Positions 54,102 through 61,951 of a stretch of 64,000 nt of DNA are shown here, piece by piece. The stretch is from Falsiruegeria mediterranea M17 (GTDB lineage Bacteria > Pseudomonadota > Alphaproteobacteria > Rhodobacterales > Rhodobacteraceae), in NCBI RefSeq assembly GCF_900302455.1, contig NZ_ONZG01000014.1, positions 1 to 64,000 on the forward strand, given 5' to 3'. The number at the start of each line of letters is the position of its first letter. The stretch's first letter is position 1. Made by a program: the position numbers and the translations under genes. The notes beneath the pieces were generated by a model, which saw nothing but the letters and a program-made list of their open reading frames with translations, did no database searches and was not told the origin of the DNA.

Positions 54102-55973
54102 ATGAATTTGCCGGACCCGAATTCTATTCCGTCGACGACGGAAACGACCACTCAAACGGGCAACGGAGCGGTCGAAGTTGTTAGCTTTGCGTCTGCCTCG
54201 CCTGCATGGCAGGACCTGGGCACCAGGGACCCAGAAAAATTTGGCGACGCGTGGTTGCGTCTCTTTTGTTCTGCGACACCAGAGGTTTACGCAGCCCGGT
54301 TGCTGCTGCGGCGACCGGGTGAGGGGTTGGCCCGCGTTGCTGAGTTTAACTCCTTTGAGGATGACCAGTTGTTATCCTCATCCGTCGAAGCCGCCGTTAC
54401 TCGCAAATCTGGTGTAGCCCGACAGACAGACGAAGGCATGCTTGGCGCCTATCCTGTGGTTGTCGATGATCGGGTTCATGCGGTTGTTGCAGTTCTTGCC
54501 GAGGAAGGTTTGAGCAGTGAAGCGTTGCTTGCCCGCGTTCGTTGGGGCGCGGGTTGGTTACGGTCTTTTGCGCTGGATGCCTTGCGCACGGATGACAAGC
54601 CGAGTCTCGAACGTGCCCGATTGGCCATGGAAATGCTTTCCGGGGCTTTGGATGAAGCCAAATTCGATGCAGCGGCGCGCCGGGCTGTGACTGAGATTGC
54701 TCATCTTGGGCAATGCGATAGGGCGGCAGTCGGTTTCAGGCGTTCTGGTCGAGCTCGGGTCGCGGCTATCTCGCATACCGCGCAATTCGGACGGCGAATG
54801 GATCTTGTGCGTAGTGTTGCAGCCGCGATGGATGAAGCTTTGGAACAACAAGCCACGCTTCTTTGGCCGCTCAGCGATCCGGCCACTTCGCAGATCACTC
54901 GGGCGCAACAGGCGTTGTCCCGCGTTTCGGATGGTGCGCAGATTCTAACGATACCGGTACTGTCCCGTGGGCGGTTTCGGGGGGCCTTTACTTTTGAACG
55001 CCAAGCTGGTGATCCATTTGATCAACCGACGATCGATTTACTTGAAGCAGCCGCTGGATTGACCGGCCCTATCTTAGAAGAACTGAGACGTAACGACAGA
55101 TGGCTCATCTCAAAGTCTCTGGAAAGCTTGTTAGGGGTTTTCACAGCTTTCTTTGGAAAGGGGCATCTGGGTCTCAAACTGACTTCGATTGTACTGCTTG
55201 GACTAGCTGTCGCCTTTAGCCAGATTACCACCACTTACCGAGTTGCCGCTGACGCGGTTCTTGAAGGGCGCACGCAAAGGGCGCTGATCGCCCCATTCGA
55301 CGGGTTCGTGGCTGGCGCCGATAAGCGGGCGGGCGATGTAGTTTCGCACGGGGAAATTTTGGCTCGATTGGACGATCGTGATCTTGCTTTGGAACGGCTG
55401 AACTGGGTTGCGGAAAGACGGCGGGCTGAACTGGAATATGCAACCGCGGTAGGAGAGCGAAACAGGTCACGATTGAATATTCTGAGGGCCAGAATTGAAC
55501 AGGCTGACGCGCAACTCGCCCTTATCGACGGCCAAATAGAGAGGGCTGAAATTCGAGCTCCGTTTGATGGTTTGATCGTCGCCGGTGATTTGAGTCAGTC
55601 CATCGGCGGGTCTGTGACACGAGGCGACGCGCTGTTCCGCATTGCGCCAGAGGGAGAGTACCGCGTGGCGCTATGGGTGGATGAAGCCCAAATTGAAGAC
55701 TTGGAAGTTGGCTCAGTCGGAGTTGTGGTTCTGGCTGCCCTACCAACAGAATTTTTCCCGATTGAAGTTTCTCGGGTCACCCCGGTTGCCGAAGTGCGCA
55801 ACGGGCGTAACATGTTTAGGCTTGAGGCGAAGCTTGAACAAAGTTCGGATCGGATGCGACCTGGGCTGGTTGGTGTTGCAAAAGTCGATGCCGGAGAAAA
55901 ACTATTGATCTGGACGTGGACTCGTAACCTGATCGATTGGACAAGACTGACATTCTGGCGTTTCTTCGGGTAA
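54102..55973 (+). CDS. GAF-domain-fused HlyD-type membrane adaptor
   Basis: This 623-residue protein opens the accessory operon 100 bp after the giant gene. Residues 1-165 are a poorly recognised cytoplasmic region; about 170-335 resemble a GAF domain (AVTEIAHLGQCDRAAVGFRR to FTFERQAGDPFDQPTIDLLE). One membrane helix follows at about 352-374 (LTSIVLLGLAVAFSQITTTY). The periplasmic part is a barrel-sandwich/HlyD adaptor: ALIAPFDGFVAGADKRAGDV, a coiled-coil hairpin at about 435-480, then AEIRAPFDGLIVAGDLSQSI and a C-terminal beta domain. A cytoplasmic sensor domain on an export adaptor could gate secretion or recognise cargo. It stops 6 bp before the M50 gene. Confidence 0.8.
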   Translation: MNLPDPNSIPSTTETTTQTGNGAVEVVSFASASPAWQDLGTRDPEKFGDAWLRLFCSATPEVYAARLLLRRPGEGLARVAEFNSFEDDQLLSSSVEAAVTRKSGVARQTDEGMLGAYPVVVDDRVHAVVAVLAEEGLSSEALLARVRWGAGWLRSFALDALRTDDKPSLERARLAMEMLSGALDEAKFDAAARRAVTEIAHLGQCDRAAVGFRRSGRARVAAISHTAQFGRRMDLVRSVAAAMDEALEQQATLLWPLSDPATSQITRAQQALSRVSDGAQILTIPVLSRGRFRGAFTFERQAGDPFDQPTIDLLEAAAGLTGPILEELRRNDRWLISKSLESLLGVFTAFFGKGHLGLKLTSIVLLGLAVAFSQITTTYRVAADAVLEGRTQRALIAPFDGFVAGADKRAGDVVSHGEILARLDDRDLALERLNWVAERRRAELEYATAVGERNRSRLNILRARIEQADAQLALIDGQIERAEIRAPFDGLIVAGDLSQSIGGSVTRGDALFRIAPEGEYRVALWVDEAQIEDLEVGSVGVVVLAALPTEFFPIEVSRVTPVAEVRNGRNMFRLEAKLEQSSDRMRPGLVGVAKVDAGEKLLIWTWTRNLIDWTRLTFWRFFG

Positions 55974-55979
55974 CTCATT

Positions 55980-58124
55980 ATGCGCACGATGTTTTCGCAA
56001 AACTGGTATCGTGTCGCCGAATTGGCGCCTCGCTTGCGTGGACATGTTCGAATTCATGATCATCAGTATCGCGGCGTAACCTGGCGCATAATCGAAGACC
56101 GCCAAGCGCAGCGGTTTCATCGATTGACGCCATCAGCATATTTCGTCGTTTCGATGATGGATGGTCAGCGGGTCATGAGAGAGATCTGGGACCTGACCGA
56201 AGCACGCTTTGGTTCCGAATGTCCCACTCAGGACGAAGTGATCCATCTGTTGGCTCAGTTGCACGGCGCCGATCTTATGATCGGTCGAAACTTGCCCGAC
56301 CTTGGTGAACTCGACAAGCGGGCATCCGATATCTCGCGGCGAACTTTGATGTCGCGCGTCAAAAACCCGATGGCCATTCGCCTGCCGATCTTTGATCCAG
56401 ATAAGTTTTTGTCGGCGACGCTTTCGTTGGTCGGTTGGATGTTTTCCCCAATCGGAGGTTTTCTGTGGTTGCTTTTGGTCATAGCGGGAACAGTGCAGGC
56501 AGTTCTCGTTTGGCCGGAATTGACAAACAACCTCTCAGATCAGGTGCTTTCTGTTCAAAACATTGCGCTCTTGTTGTTGGTTTATCCGATCGTGAAGGCT
56601 GTGCATGAGTTAGGTCATGCTTATGCCGTAAAGAAATGGGGCGGCGAGGTTCACGAAATCGGAATAATGTTTCTTGTTTTGCTGCCGGTACCGTATGTCG
56701 ATGCTTCGGCGTCACTCAGCTTCAGAGAGTGGTGGCGACGGGCCATTGTTGGCGGCGCTGGCATTCTTGTCGAAGTTGCTCTGGCTGCAGCAGCGATTTT
56801 GATTTGGGCGCAGATGGAGCCCGGACTGACCCGGGCGGCAATGTTCAACGTGGCTCTGATTGGTTCCATTTCTACGGTTCTTTTTAATGGTAACCCTCTG
56901 CTTCGGTTCGACGGATACTACGTATTCTGTGATCTCATCGGCATTCCAAATCTGGGTACAAGGTCCAACAAGTACTTGGGGTATTTGGTGCAGCGGTATG
57001 CATTTGGCATGGACGAAGCAGAAAACCCGGCTGTCGCGAGAGGCGAGAGAACATGGTTTGTCGTCTACGCGATTTCGGCATTCATTTATCGCCTGACCGT
57101 AATGCTCGCGATTGGATTGTTTGTGGCGACGAAGTTCTTCGTCGTCGGCGTGTTGCTTGGCATTCTCGTTGTCTTCAACATGGCTCTTCTGCCTATTCTA
57201 AAGTCGCTTTGGTTTGTGATCTCAGGACGCGCTGTGTCGCGGCACAGAACGCGTGCAGTAACGGTCACGTTTGGTGGAGCCGCGCTTTTGGTTGCTGGCC
57301 TGTTTCTACTACCTTTTCCTTATTTCACGGTTTCTCAAGGCGTAGTTTGGTTGCCTGAGAACAGTGCGGTCCGCGCGGGTACAGCCGGTACTGTTGCCGA
57401 AGTGATCGCGCAACCGGGTAGACCTGTAAAAGCGGGTGATCCGCTTGTTCGGTTGGAAGACCCGAGATTGGAAGCATCTCTGGAAGTACAGGAAATCCAT
57501 CTAAGAGGGTTAACGTTACAGCTCGCTGCAGCCGGCGTGTCGGATCCTGTTTCGGCCCGAATTCTGAAAGAAGAAGTCAATCGAGCCAAAGATGAGTTGG
57601 AGCGAATGCGGGACCGGCAGGAAGCTCTTGTGCTTAGAGCGCCACGAGGTGGCGCTTGGCAGCATCCACTGCCGGACGATCTGGTTGGAGCCTTTTTGGG
57701 CAGAGGTGCTGTGGTTGGACATGTCGTATCTGAACAGGACAGGAGGTTGCGTGTTGTCGTGGGTCAAGCGGACGTTGATCTTGTTCGAACCAACTCGCTA
57801 AACGTCGAAGTACGTTTGATTTACGATATGGAAGAAGTGATACCAGCTGTGGTGTTGCGAGAAGTGCCTGCGGGGGATCGCGAGCTCCCGTCTGCTGCCC
57901 TCAGTACTGCAGGGGGAGGGCCATTTGCCATTGATCCGAAGTTTGCGGATCGACCCCATGCACTTGAAAACGTCTTCATGTTTGATCTGGCGGTGGACTC
58001 TATCAACGCAGCTCTGTTGCCCGGTGCTCGAATCTACGCGCGTTTCGAACATAGCGATGCGCCGGTTGCAGAGCGTGTGTGGCGCTCCGTGAGACGGTTG
58101 TTCCTAAGGAACTTCAATGTCTGA
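55980..58124 (+). CDS. M50 site-2-protease-like membrane protein with PqqD-like N-domain and barrel-sandwich C-domain
   Basis: 714 residues in three parts. Residues 15-105 (YRGVTWRIIEDRQAQRFHRL, AYFVVSMMDGQRVMREIWDL, PTQDEVIHLLAQLHGADLM) resemble a PqqD/RRE-type winged helix that binds leader peptides. Residues about 150-440 are a multi-helix M50 membrane domain with intact zinc site HELGH (His209, Glu210, His213) and NPLLRFDGYY with Asp311. After about residue 455 comes a periplasmic barrel-sandwich with coiled coil (VRAGTAGTVAEVIAQPGRPV). Such M50-adaptor fusions occur beside GAF-HlyD proteins. Processing of the giant protein at its LEPR-XLL motif is an attractive but unproven role. The gene overlaps the SecA-like start by 8 bp. 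Confidence 0.8.
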   Translation: MRTMFSQNWYRVAELAPRLRGHVRIHDHQYRGVTWRIIEDRQAQRFHRLTPSAYFVVSMMDGQRVMREIWDLTEARFGSECPTQDEVIHLLAQLHGADLMIGRNLPDLGELDKRASDISRRTLMSRVKNPMAIRLPIFDPDKFLSATLSLVGWMFSPIGGFLWLLLVIAGTVQAVLVWPELTNNLSDQVLSVQNIALLLLVYPIVKAVHELGHAYAVKKWGGEVHEIGIMFLVLLPVPYVDASASLSFREWWRRAIVGGAGILVEVALAAAAILIWAQMEPGLTRAAMFNVALIGSISTVLFNGNPLLRFDGYYVFCDLIGIPNLGTRSNKYLGYLVQRYAFGMDEAENPAVARGERTWFVVYAISAFIYRLTVMLAIGLFVATKFFVVGVLLGILVVFNMALLPILKSLWFVISGRAVSRHRTRAVTVTFGGAALLVAGLFLLPFPYFTVSQGVVWLPENSAVRAGTAGTVAEVIAQPGRPVKAGDPLVRLEDPRLEASLEVQEIHLRGLTLQLAAAGVSDPVSARILKEEVNRAKDELERMRDRQEALVLRAPRGGAWQHPLPDDLVGAFLGRGAVVGHVVSEQDRRLRVVVGQADVDLVRTNSLNVEVRLIYDMEEVIPAVVLREVPAGDRELPSAALSTAGGGPFAIDPKFADRPHALENVFMFDLAVDSINAALLPGARIYARFEHSDAPVAERVWRSVRRLFLRNFNV

Positions 58125-60087
58125 TACGACCAGTCTTCATCTGCCGAAACCCAGGATATCACTGGCGCGACCCAAAGCGCCCAGCACACTTGATCGCTGG
58201 GTTCGATGGGCCAATGCACCGCTCATTGCAGCCGGTCATTCTTTGCGAGGCAAGTCTTACAAATGGGTCGCCCGACGTGCTTGTCTTTTGGAAGCAGAGC
58301 TCAGGAAACTAAGCGATGACGACCTGCGGATGCGTGCGACTGAATTCGGTTCCAAACTGCGGCGCAAGCGTAATCGGGCTGACTTTGCTGAATTGTCAGC
58401 TGTGCTGCGTGAAGTTGTTCGTCGCACTCATGGGTTCTTACTGAACCAGCGCCAAATCCAAGGAGGCGTTGCAATTTGGAGCGGGTGCATTGCCGAGATG
58501 GAAACCGGCGAGGGCAAAACGATCACTGCGGTTTTACCCGCAGCAGCCTGTGCGCTTGCCGGGGAACAGTCCCACGTCATTACAGTTAACGACTATCTGG
58601 CAAAGCGCGATCATGAAATTACGTTGCCAGTGTTTCAGTTTTTGGGTTTGAGAAGTGCTTTGGTTATTCGAGAAACACCACCAGATGACCGCTGGGACCT
58701 GTATCGAGCACCCGTCGTGTATGCGTCCAATACTGAAATCGCATTTGACCATCTACGAGACCGCACGGAAGCTGGTGCATCGACAGGTGCAGCACGAGCA
58801 GCAATTCTGACCGGTTCACCGCAAAACCGAAGTGGACCCCGTTTGCCAGCTCTGGATATGGCTATCGTTGATGAGGCCGACAGTGTTCTGATCGACGAAG
58901 CGCGTACGCCGCTTATTTTGTCTGGTGGCGACGGAGCTATGTATGACGAGGAAACTTGTGTCTTGGCATTAGAAGTTGCCAAGGGCTTGCGTGAAAGGCA
59001 CGATTTTCGCCTTGTTCCAGAGCGAAGAGAAGTTTCCATTCTTCCAGATGGAAAGGATCGCCTCGCCGCCCGGTTTTCAGCGCGCGATGATCGTTGGGCC
59101 AGTCAAGTTTACCGCGAAGATCTGATGAGAAAAGCCCTGTCCGCATTGTACCTTTATGAGTTTGGCCGAGACTATCTGTTGAAAGATGGCAAGGTTCAGA
59201 TCGTAGATGAGAACACAGGTCGGGTTTTTGAGGATAGAAGTTGGAGTATGGGTATTCATCAATTGATCGAGGTAAAGGAAGGCACAGAAATAACACCGGA
59301 ACGAAGAGTGATGGGCCGTCTTACCTATCAGAGTTTGTTTGGACGCTATCACAGAGTTGGAGGCATGACGGGAACGGTGGTGGAAGCAGCTCGAGAACTC
59401 TGGCAAGTTTACAAGCTGACAACGGCGCGTATTCCCACAAATCGGCCTTCGCAAAGGTACTTCATGAAGGATCGAATTTTTTCACAAGATGATGAGCGCC
59501 TCACTGCCTTGCTGAACCGAGTCAGCTTTTTGTCGGACTACGGTACGCCAATTCTGATTGGCACCAGAACGGTCGCCGCATCCGAACATTTGTCATCAAA
59601 GCTGTCGGAGAGGGGGCTCGATCATGCTCTGTTGAACGCTCAGACAGATGAGTATGAAGCGGAAATTATCGCGAATGCGGGATTAAAAGGGCATATTACG
59701 ATTGCAACCAACATGGCGGGGCGCGGGACCGATATTAAGCTCAGTGACGAAGTGCGAAACATGGGCGGACTGCATGTGATATTGACAGAACGTCATGACT
59801 CCGGCCGAATTGATCGGCAGTTGCAAGGTCGGTGCGCGCGTCAGGGTGACCCTGGAACCTGCGAGGCATATCTCTCATTGGAAGATCAGCTCTTGGCTTC
59901 AGGTCGCTTGCCACGCATGCTGAAGCTTGCAAAATCCCTTGCAAAGGTTTTCCCATTGTCGCGGTCTGGTGTTTTGCGGATGGCTCAACGGCGAATTGAA
60001 CGGGCGCATGGAAAGGCCCGGTTTCAACTTTTGCAGTCCGAGGCAAACCTGGATCGAACTCTTGCCTTTACCGGAGTAAGAGAATGA
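58117..60087 (+). CDS. Minimal SecA-like translocation ATPase
   Basis: The 656-residue protein has the SecA motor core: QIQGGVAIWSG (Q-motif-like), Walker A METGEGKT with Lys134, TVNDYLAKRDHEI, DEADSVLIDEARTPLILSG with Asp252, RVGGMTGTVVEAARELW, TNMAGRGTDIKLSDEV, and the arginine finger region RIDRQLQGRCARQGDPGTCE. It ends shortly after AQRRIERAHGKARFQLLQSE, where the helical scaffold of normal SecA begins. The helical-wing and scaffold domains and the Zn-binding C-tail (roughly 250-300 residues) are missing. About 40 extra N-terminal residues are unlike canonical SecA. It is therefore an accessory motor dedicated to the neighbouring cargo and not the housekeeping SecA. Start and stop overlap neighbours by 8 and 4 bp. 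Confidence 0.88.
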   Translation: MSDTTSLHLPKPRISLARPKAPSTLDRWVRWANAPLIAAGHSLRGKSYKWVARRACLLEAELRKLSDDDLRMRATEFGSKLRRKRNRADFAELSAVLREVVRRTHGFLLNQRQIQGGVAIWSGCIAEMETGEGKTITAVLPAAACALAGEQSHVITVNDYLAKRDHEITLPVFQFLGLRSALVIRETPPDDRWDLYRAPVVYASNTEIAFDHLRDRTEAGASTGAARAAILTGSPQNRSGPRLPALDMAIVDEADSVLIDEARTPLILSGGDGAMYDEETCVLALEVAKGLRERHDFRLVPERREVSILPDGKDRLAARFSARDDRWASQVYREDLMRKALSALYLYEFGRDYLLKDGKVQIVDENTGRVFEDRSWSMGIHQLIEVKEGTEITPERRVMGRLTYQSLFGRYHRVGGMTGTVVEAARELWQVYKLTTARIPTNRPSQRYFMKDRIFSQDDERLTALLNRVSFLSDYGTPILIGTRTVAASEHLSSKLSERGLDHALLNAQTDEYEAEIIANAGLKGHITIATNMAGRGTDIKLSDEVRNMGGLHVILTERHDSGRIDRQLQGRCARQGDPGTCEAYLSLEDQLLASGRLPRMLKLAKSLAKVFPLSRSGVLRMAQRRIERAHGKARFQLLQSEANLDRTLAFTGVRE

Positions 60088-60884
60088 AATTTTTCTTAAC
60101 TGTCAGTTTTATGGCGTGCGCTTCCATTGCGGCGGCTCAAGATCGTCATGCTTGCGTCATTGACCCTTCGTTTACTGTAAATCTGTCCAGCCCATTCACC
60201 GGGTTGCTTGATGAAGTACTGGTCGACAGAGGTGATTGGGTTGAAGAAGGGCAAACTGTTGCCCGTCTGTGGTCCAGATTGGAAAGCGCGACGGTCGATT
60301 TGATGAAAGCGCGCGCCGAAAGCGATGCCGAGGTTGCCGCTCAGGAGGCGCGTCTTAGACTGGCTCAGCAAGCTCACGAACGTGTGGCGCAATTGTTCAA
60401 CCAACGCATCAGCACACGAGAAGCGTTGGAAGAGCGAGAAGCCGCTCTCGAAGTGGCCACCAGAGGGTTGTCGGAAGCGCAATTGCGTCAGCGTCTTGCT
60501 CAACTGGAGCTGCAGCGTGCCCAGATTTCAGTGGAGGATCGAAGTATTCGTGCACCGATCGCAGGACTTGTGACTGAGAGGTTCCTCAGTCCCGGTGAGT
60601 ACTTGAGTTCAGATGATTGGGTTCTGACAATCTCTCGGCTCGACCCTCTTTATGTCGAGGCTTTTGTACCGACCAGCCTTTATGGTGATGTTAAGATTGG
60701 TCAAATGGCGACCGTTTATCCAAATCTCGCAGGTTCGGAACCGCGGGACGCAAAGATCGTGATTGTGGATAGGGTTTTCGATGCAACTTCGGATACCTTT
60801 GGCGTTAGGCTGGAGCTTGCTAATCCAGATGCATCTCTTCCGGCAGGTCAACGTTGTGAAGTGGATTTTGGAGTTTCAAAATGA
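60084..60884 (+). CDS. Periplasmic HlyD/RND-type adaptor protein
   Basis: The 266-residue protein begins with a signal peptide (MKFFLTVSFMACASIAAA, cleavage before QDRHACV). The mature part is a membrane-fusion-protein architecture: a first lipoyl-like half (SSPFTGLLDEVLVDRGDWVE), a long coiled-coil hairpin (about residues 75-150), the second half (DRSIRAPIAGLVTERFLSPG), and a beta-barrel domain (PLYVEAFVPTSLYGDVKIGQ). It lacks a transmembrane anchor and would bridge to an outer-membrane factor, which is not encoded in this window. The ATGA overlaps on both sides show translational coupling with the SecA-like and SapC genes. Confidence 0.83.
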   Translation: MKFFLTVSFMACASIAAAQDRHACVIDPSFTVNLSSPFTGLLDEVLVDRGDWVEEGQTVARLWSRLESATVDLMKARAESDAEVAAQEARLRLAQQAHERVAQLFNQRISTREALEEREAALEVATRGLSEAQLRQRLAQLELQRAQISVEDRSIRAPIAGLVTERFLSPGEYLSSDDWVLTISRLDPLYVEAFVPTSLYGDVKIGQMATVYPNLAGSEPRDAKIVIVDRVFDATSDTFGVRLELANPDASLPAGQRCEVDFGVSK

Positions 60885-61639
60885 GCGGTTCAGAGGACGC
60901 AGACAAGAACAGCAGCCAGACGAACCAGCATCAACGTCAATTGATGATCTACGAGCGGGCGGTTCCGGTTACGTTTCGTCGTCACGCGGAACTTTCGGTA
61001 GATGTCGCGAAACACCTGTCAAGCGCAATTGATGTAAACGCAGTTCCAGTGATGTCTTCAGAATTCACCCGCGTCAGTCGAGAACTACCGATTGTGCTCG
61101 CGGGAGAAGGACCAGCGATGCCGGTTGCGGTGTTGGGGATCAAAGATAACCAAAATCTTATGATTGACGAAAAGGGTGAGTGGCGCGGCACATACGTGCC
61201 TGCATTTCTGCGACAGTATCCCTTTGTATTGGCGGGCCATTCTGGCAACGAAAAATTGACATTGTGCATCGACGAAGGATTTAAGGGACTGAACTACGAA
61301 GGTCGGGGAGAGAGGCTGTTCTCTCAAACCGGCGAGCAATCTGAATACTTAAAGGGCGTGGTGCAGTTTACTGAAGCCTATCAAAGGGACTTTCTCCGTA
61401 CCCGCAAGTTTGCGCAACGTCTTGAGGAGCTGGAGTTGTTGGAAACGGCCCATGCCAATTTCAATCTGAACAGCGGACCCTTTCGGCTACACGGGTTTCA
61501 ATCGATCAAACGTGAGAAACTCATGTCGCTGAAAGATAGAGAGTTGTTGGAACTCACGCGATCAAATGCTCTGGAACTGGTTTATGCGCAGCTTGCGAGC
61601 TTAGAAAACTTTGCAACTTTGGTTTCGCGCGTGGATTAG
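60881..61639 (+). CDS. SapC-family protein, copy 2
   Basis: This 252-residue SapC-family member has ELPIVLAGEGPAMPVAVLGI, GTYVPAFLRQYPFVLAG and LNYEGRGERLFSQTG at positions equivalent to copy 1. It lacks the acidic C-terminal tail of copy 1 and instead has a short polar N-terminal extension (SEDADKNSSQTNQHQRQ). No signal peptide or membrane helix is seen. It is the last gene of the coupled accessory operon (4-bp overlap with the adaptor gene), which ties the SapC family directly to this export system. Confidence 0.85.
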   Translation: MSGSEDADKNSSQTNQHQRQLMIYERAVPVTFRRHAELSVDVAKHLSSAIDVNAVPVMSSEFTRVSRELPIVLAGEGPAMPVAVLGIKDNQNLMIDEKGEWRGTYVPAFLRQYPFVLAGHSGNEKLTLCIDEGFKGLNYEGRGERLFSQTGEQSEYLKGVVQFTEAYQRDFLRTRKFAQRLEELELLETAHANFNLNSGPFRLHGFQSIKREKLMSLKDRELLELTRSNALELVYAQLASLENFATLVSRVD

Positions 61640-61665
61640 CAAACGTATTTCTCAGCTGGTCTGAG

Positions 61666-61683
61666 CGGGCCATTATTGGCCCG
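61666..61683 (+). terminator. Hairpin after the accessory operon
   Basis: CGGGCC-ATTATT-GGCCCG forms a perfect 6-bp GC stem 27 bp after the sapC stop, followed by ATTTG. The U-run is short. It may be the operon terminator, or belong to the end of the IS110-like fragment it overlaps. Confidence 0.45.
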
Positions 61684-61750
61684 ATTTGATGAGAGCGTTG
61701 ACGATTGTCACGAGTTTTCGGGCGACAGCAGTGATGATGCGGCGGATAGC
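61673..61750 (-). pseudogene. IS110-like transposase C-terminal fragment
   Basis: On the minus strand the stretch RRIITAVARKLVTIVNALIK-SGQ-stop resembles the usual IS110/IS1111 transposase ending (ALTACMRKLLTILNAM type). No upstream part is preserved. It is opposite in strand to the N-terminal IS110 fragment at 21144. Confidence 0.5.
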
Positions 61751-61949
61751 TGACGAGCAGGTTTCATTTGCGGACCTTACGCACGCGGGTGAGCAATTTC
61801 GCAATGTCCCATGAGATGTCCGGCGGCGTCGGAACAATGCCAAATGGGTTTCGTTTTGGCGACGGTGAGAAGCAGCCTCGTCGGTAGATGTCGAAATCAA
61901 CCGTGCCAGCGAATCCCGGCAGGGCATAGAAACATCGCGCGTAGGTCCA
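61751..61949. other. Right end of the island, no intact gene
   Basis: The minus strand of this 199-bp stretch can be read as a protein end (FSPSPKRNPFGIVPTPPDIS, then WDIAKLLTRVRKVRK-stop at 61764), which looks like a genuine but unrecognised C-terminus. No RepC N-terminal sequence and no terminal inverted repeat matching the left junction is visible. Confidence 0.35.
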
Positions 61950-61951
61950 TA
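61950..61951. other. Right island junction, TA
   Basis: The sequence TA-TAACCAGGCG resumes the split gene here. See the left junction at 18363 for the matching TA. Confidence 0.45.

Larger units (their letters stand above)
18365..61949. mobile_element. Genomic island (~43.6 kb) carrying plasmid remnants and the giant-protein secretion locus
   Basis: The two halves of one gene flank this segment, which defines its limits to within a few bases. The left 3 kb is a graveyard of mobile DNA: repC 3' part, parDE, a tyrosine recombinase, and IS5 and IS110 fragments. The right 310 bp includes an IS110-like 3' fragment. The rest is cargo. No long terminal inverted repeats are visible at the two junctions, and there is no tRNA gene. 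A plasmid-derived segment captured by IS-mediated events is my preferred origin; the decayed state of the recombinase and ISs suggests it is no longer mobile. Confidence 0.7.

Noticed and set aside
58117-60087. Housekeeping preprotein translocase SecA
   Set aside because: Too short, lacks most scaffold/wing and the Zn-binding C-tail, and sits in a specialised operon.
54102-60884. Complete type I secretion system
   Set aside because: HlyD-type adaptors are present but there is no ABC ATPase/permease and no TolC homologue in the window.
18365-61949. Classical integrative element with tRNA attachment sites
   Set aside because: No tRNA gene or long direct repeats at the junctions; only TA is shared, and the recombinase is broken.
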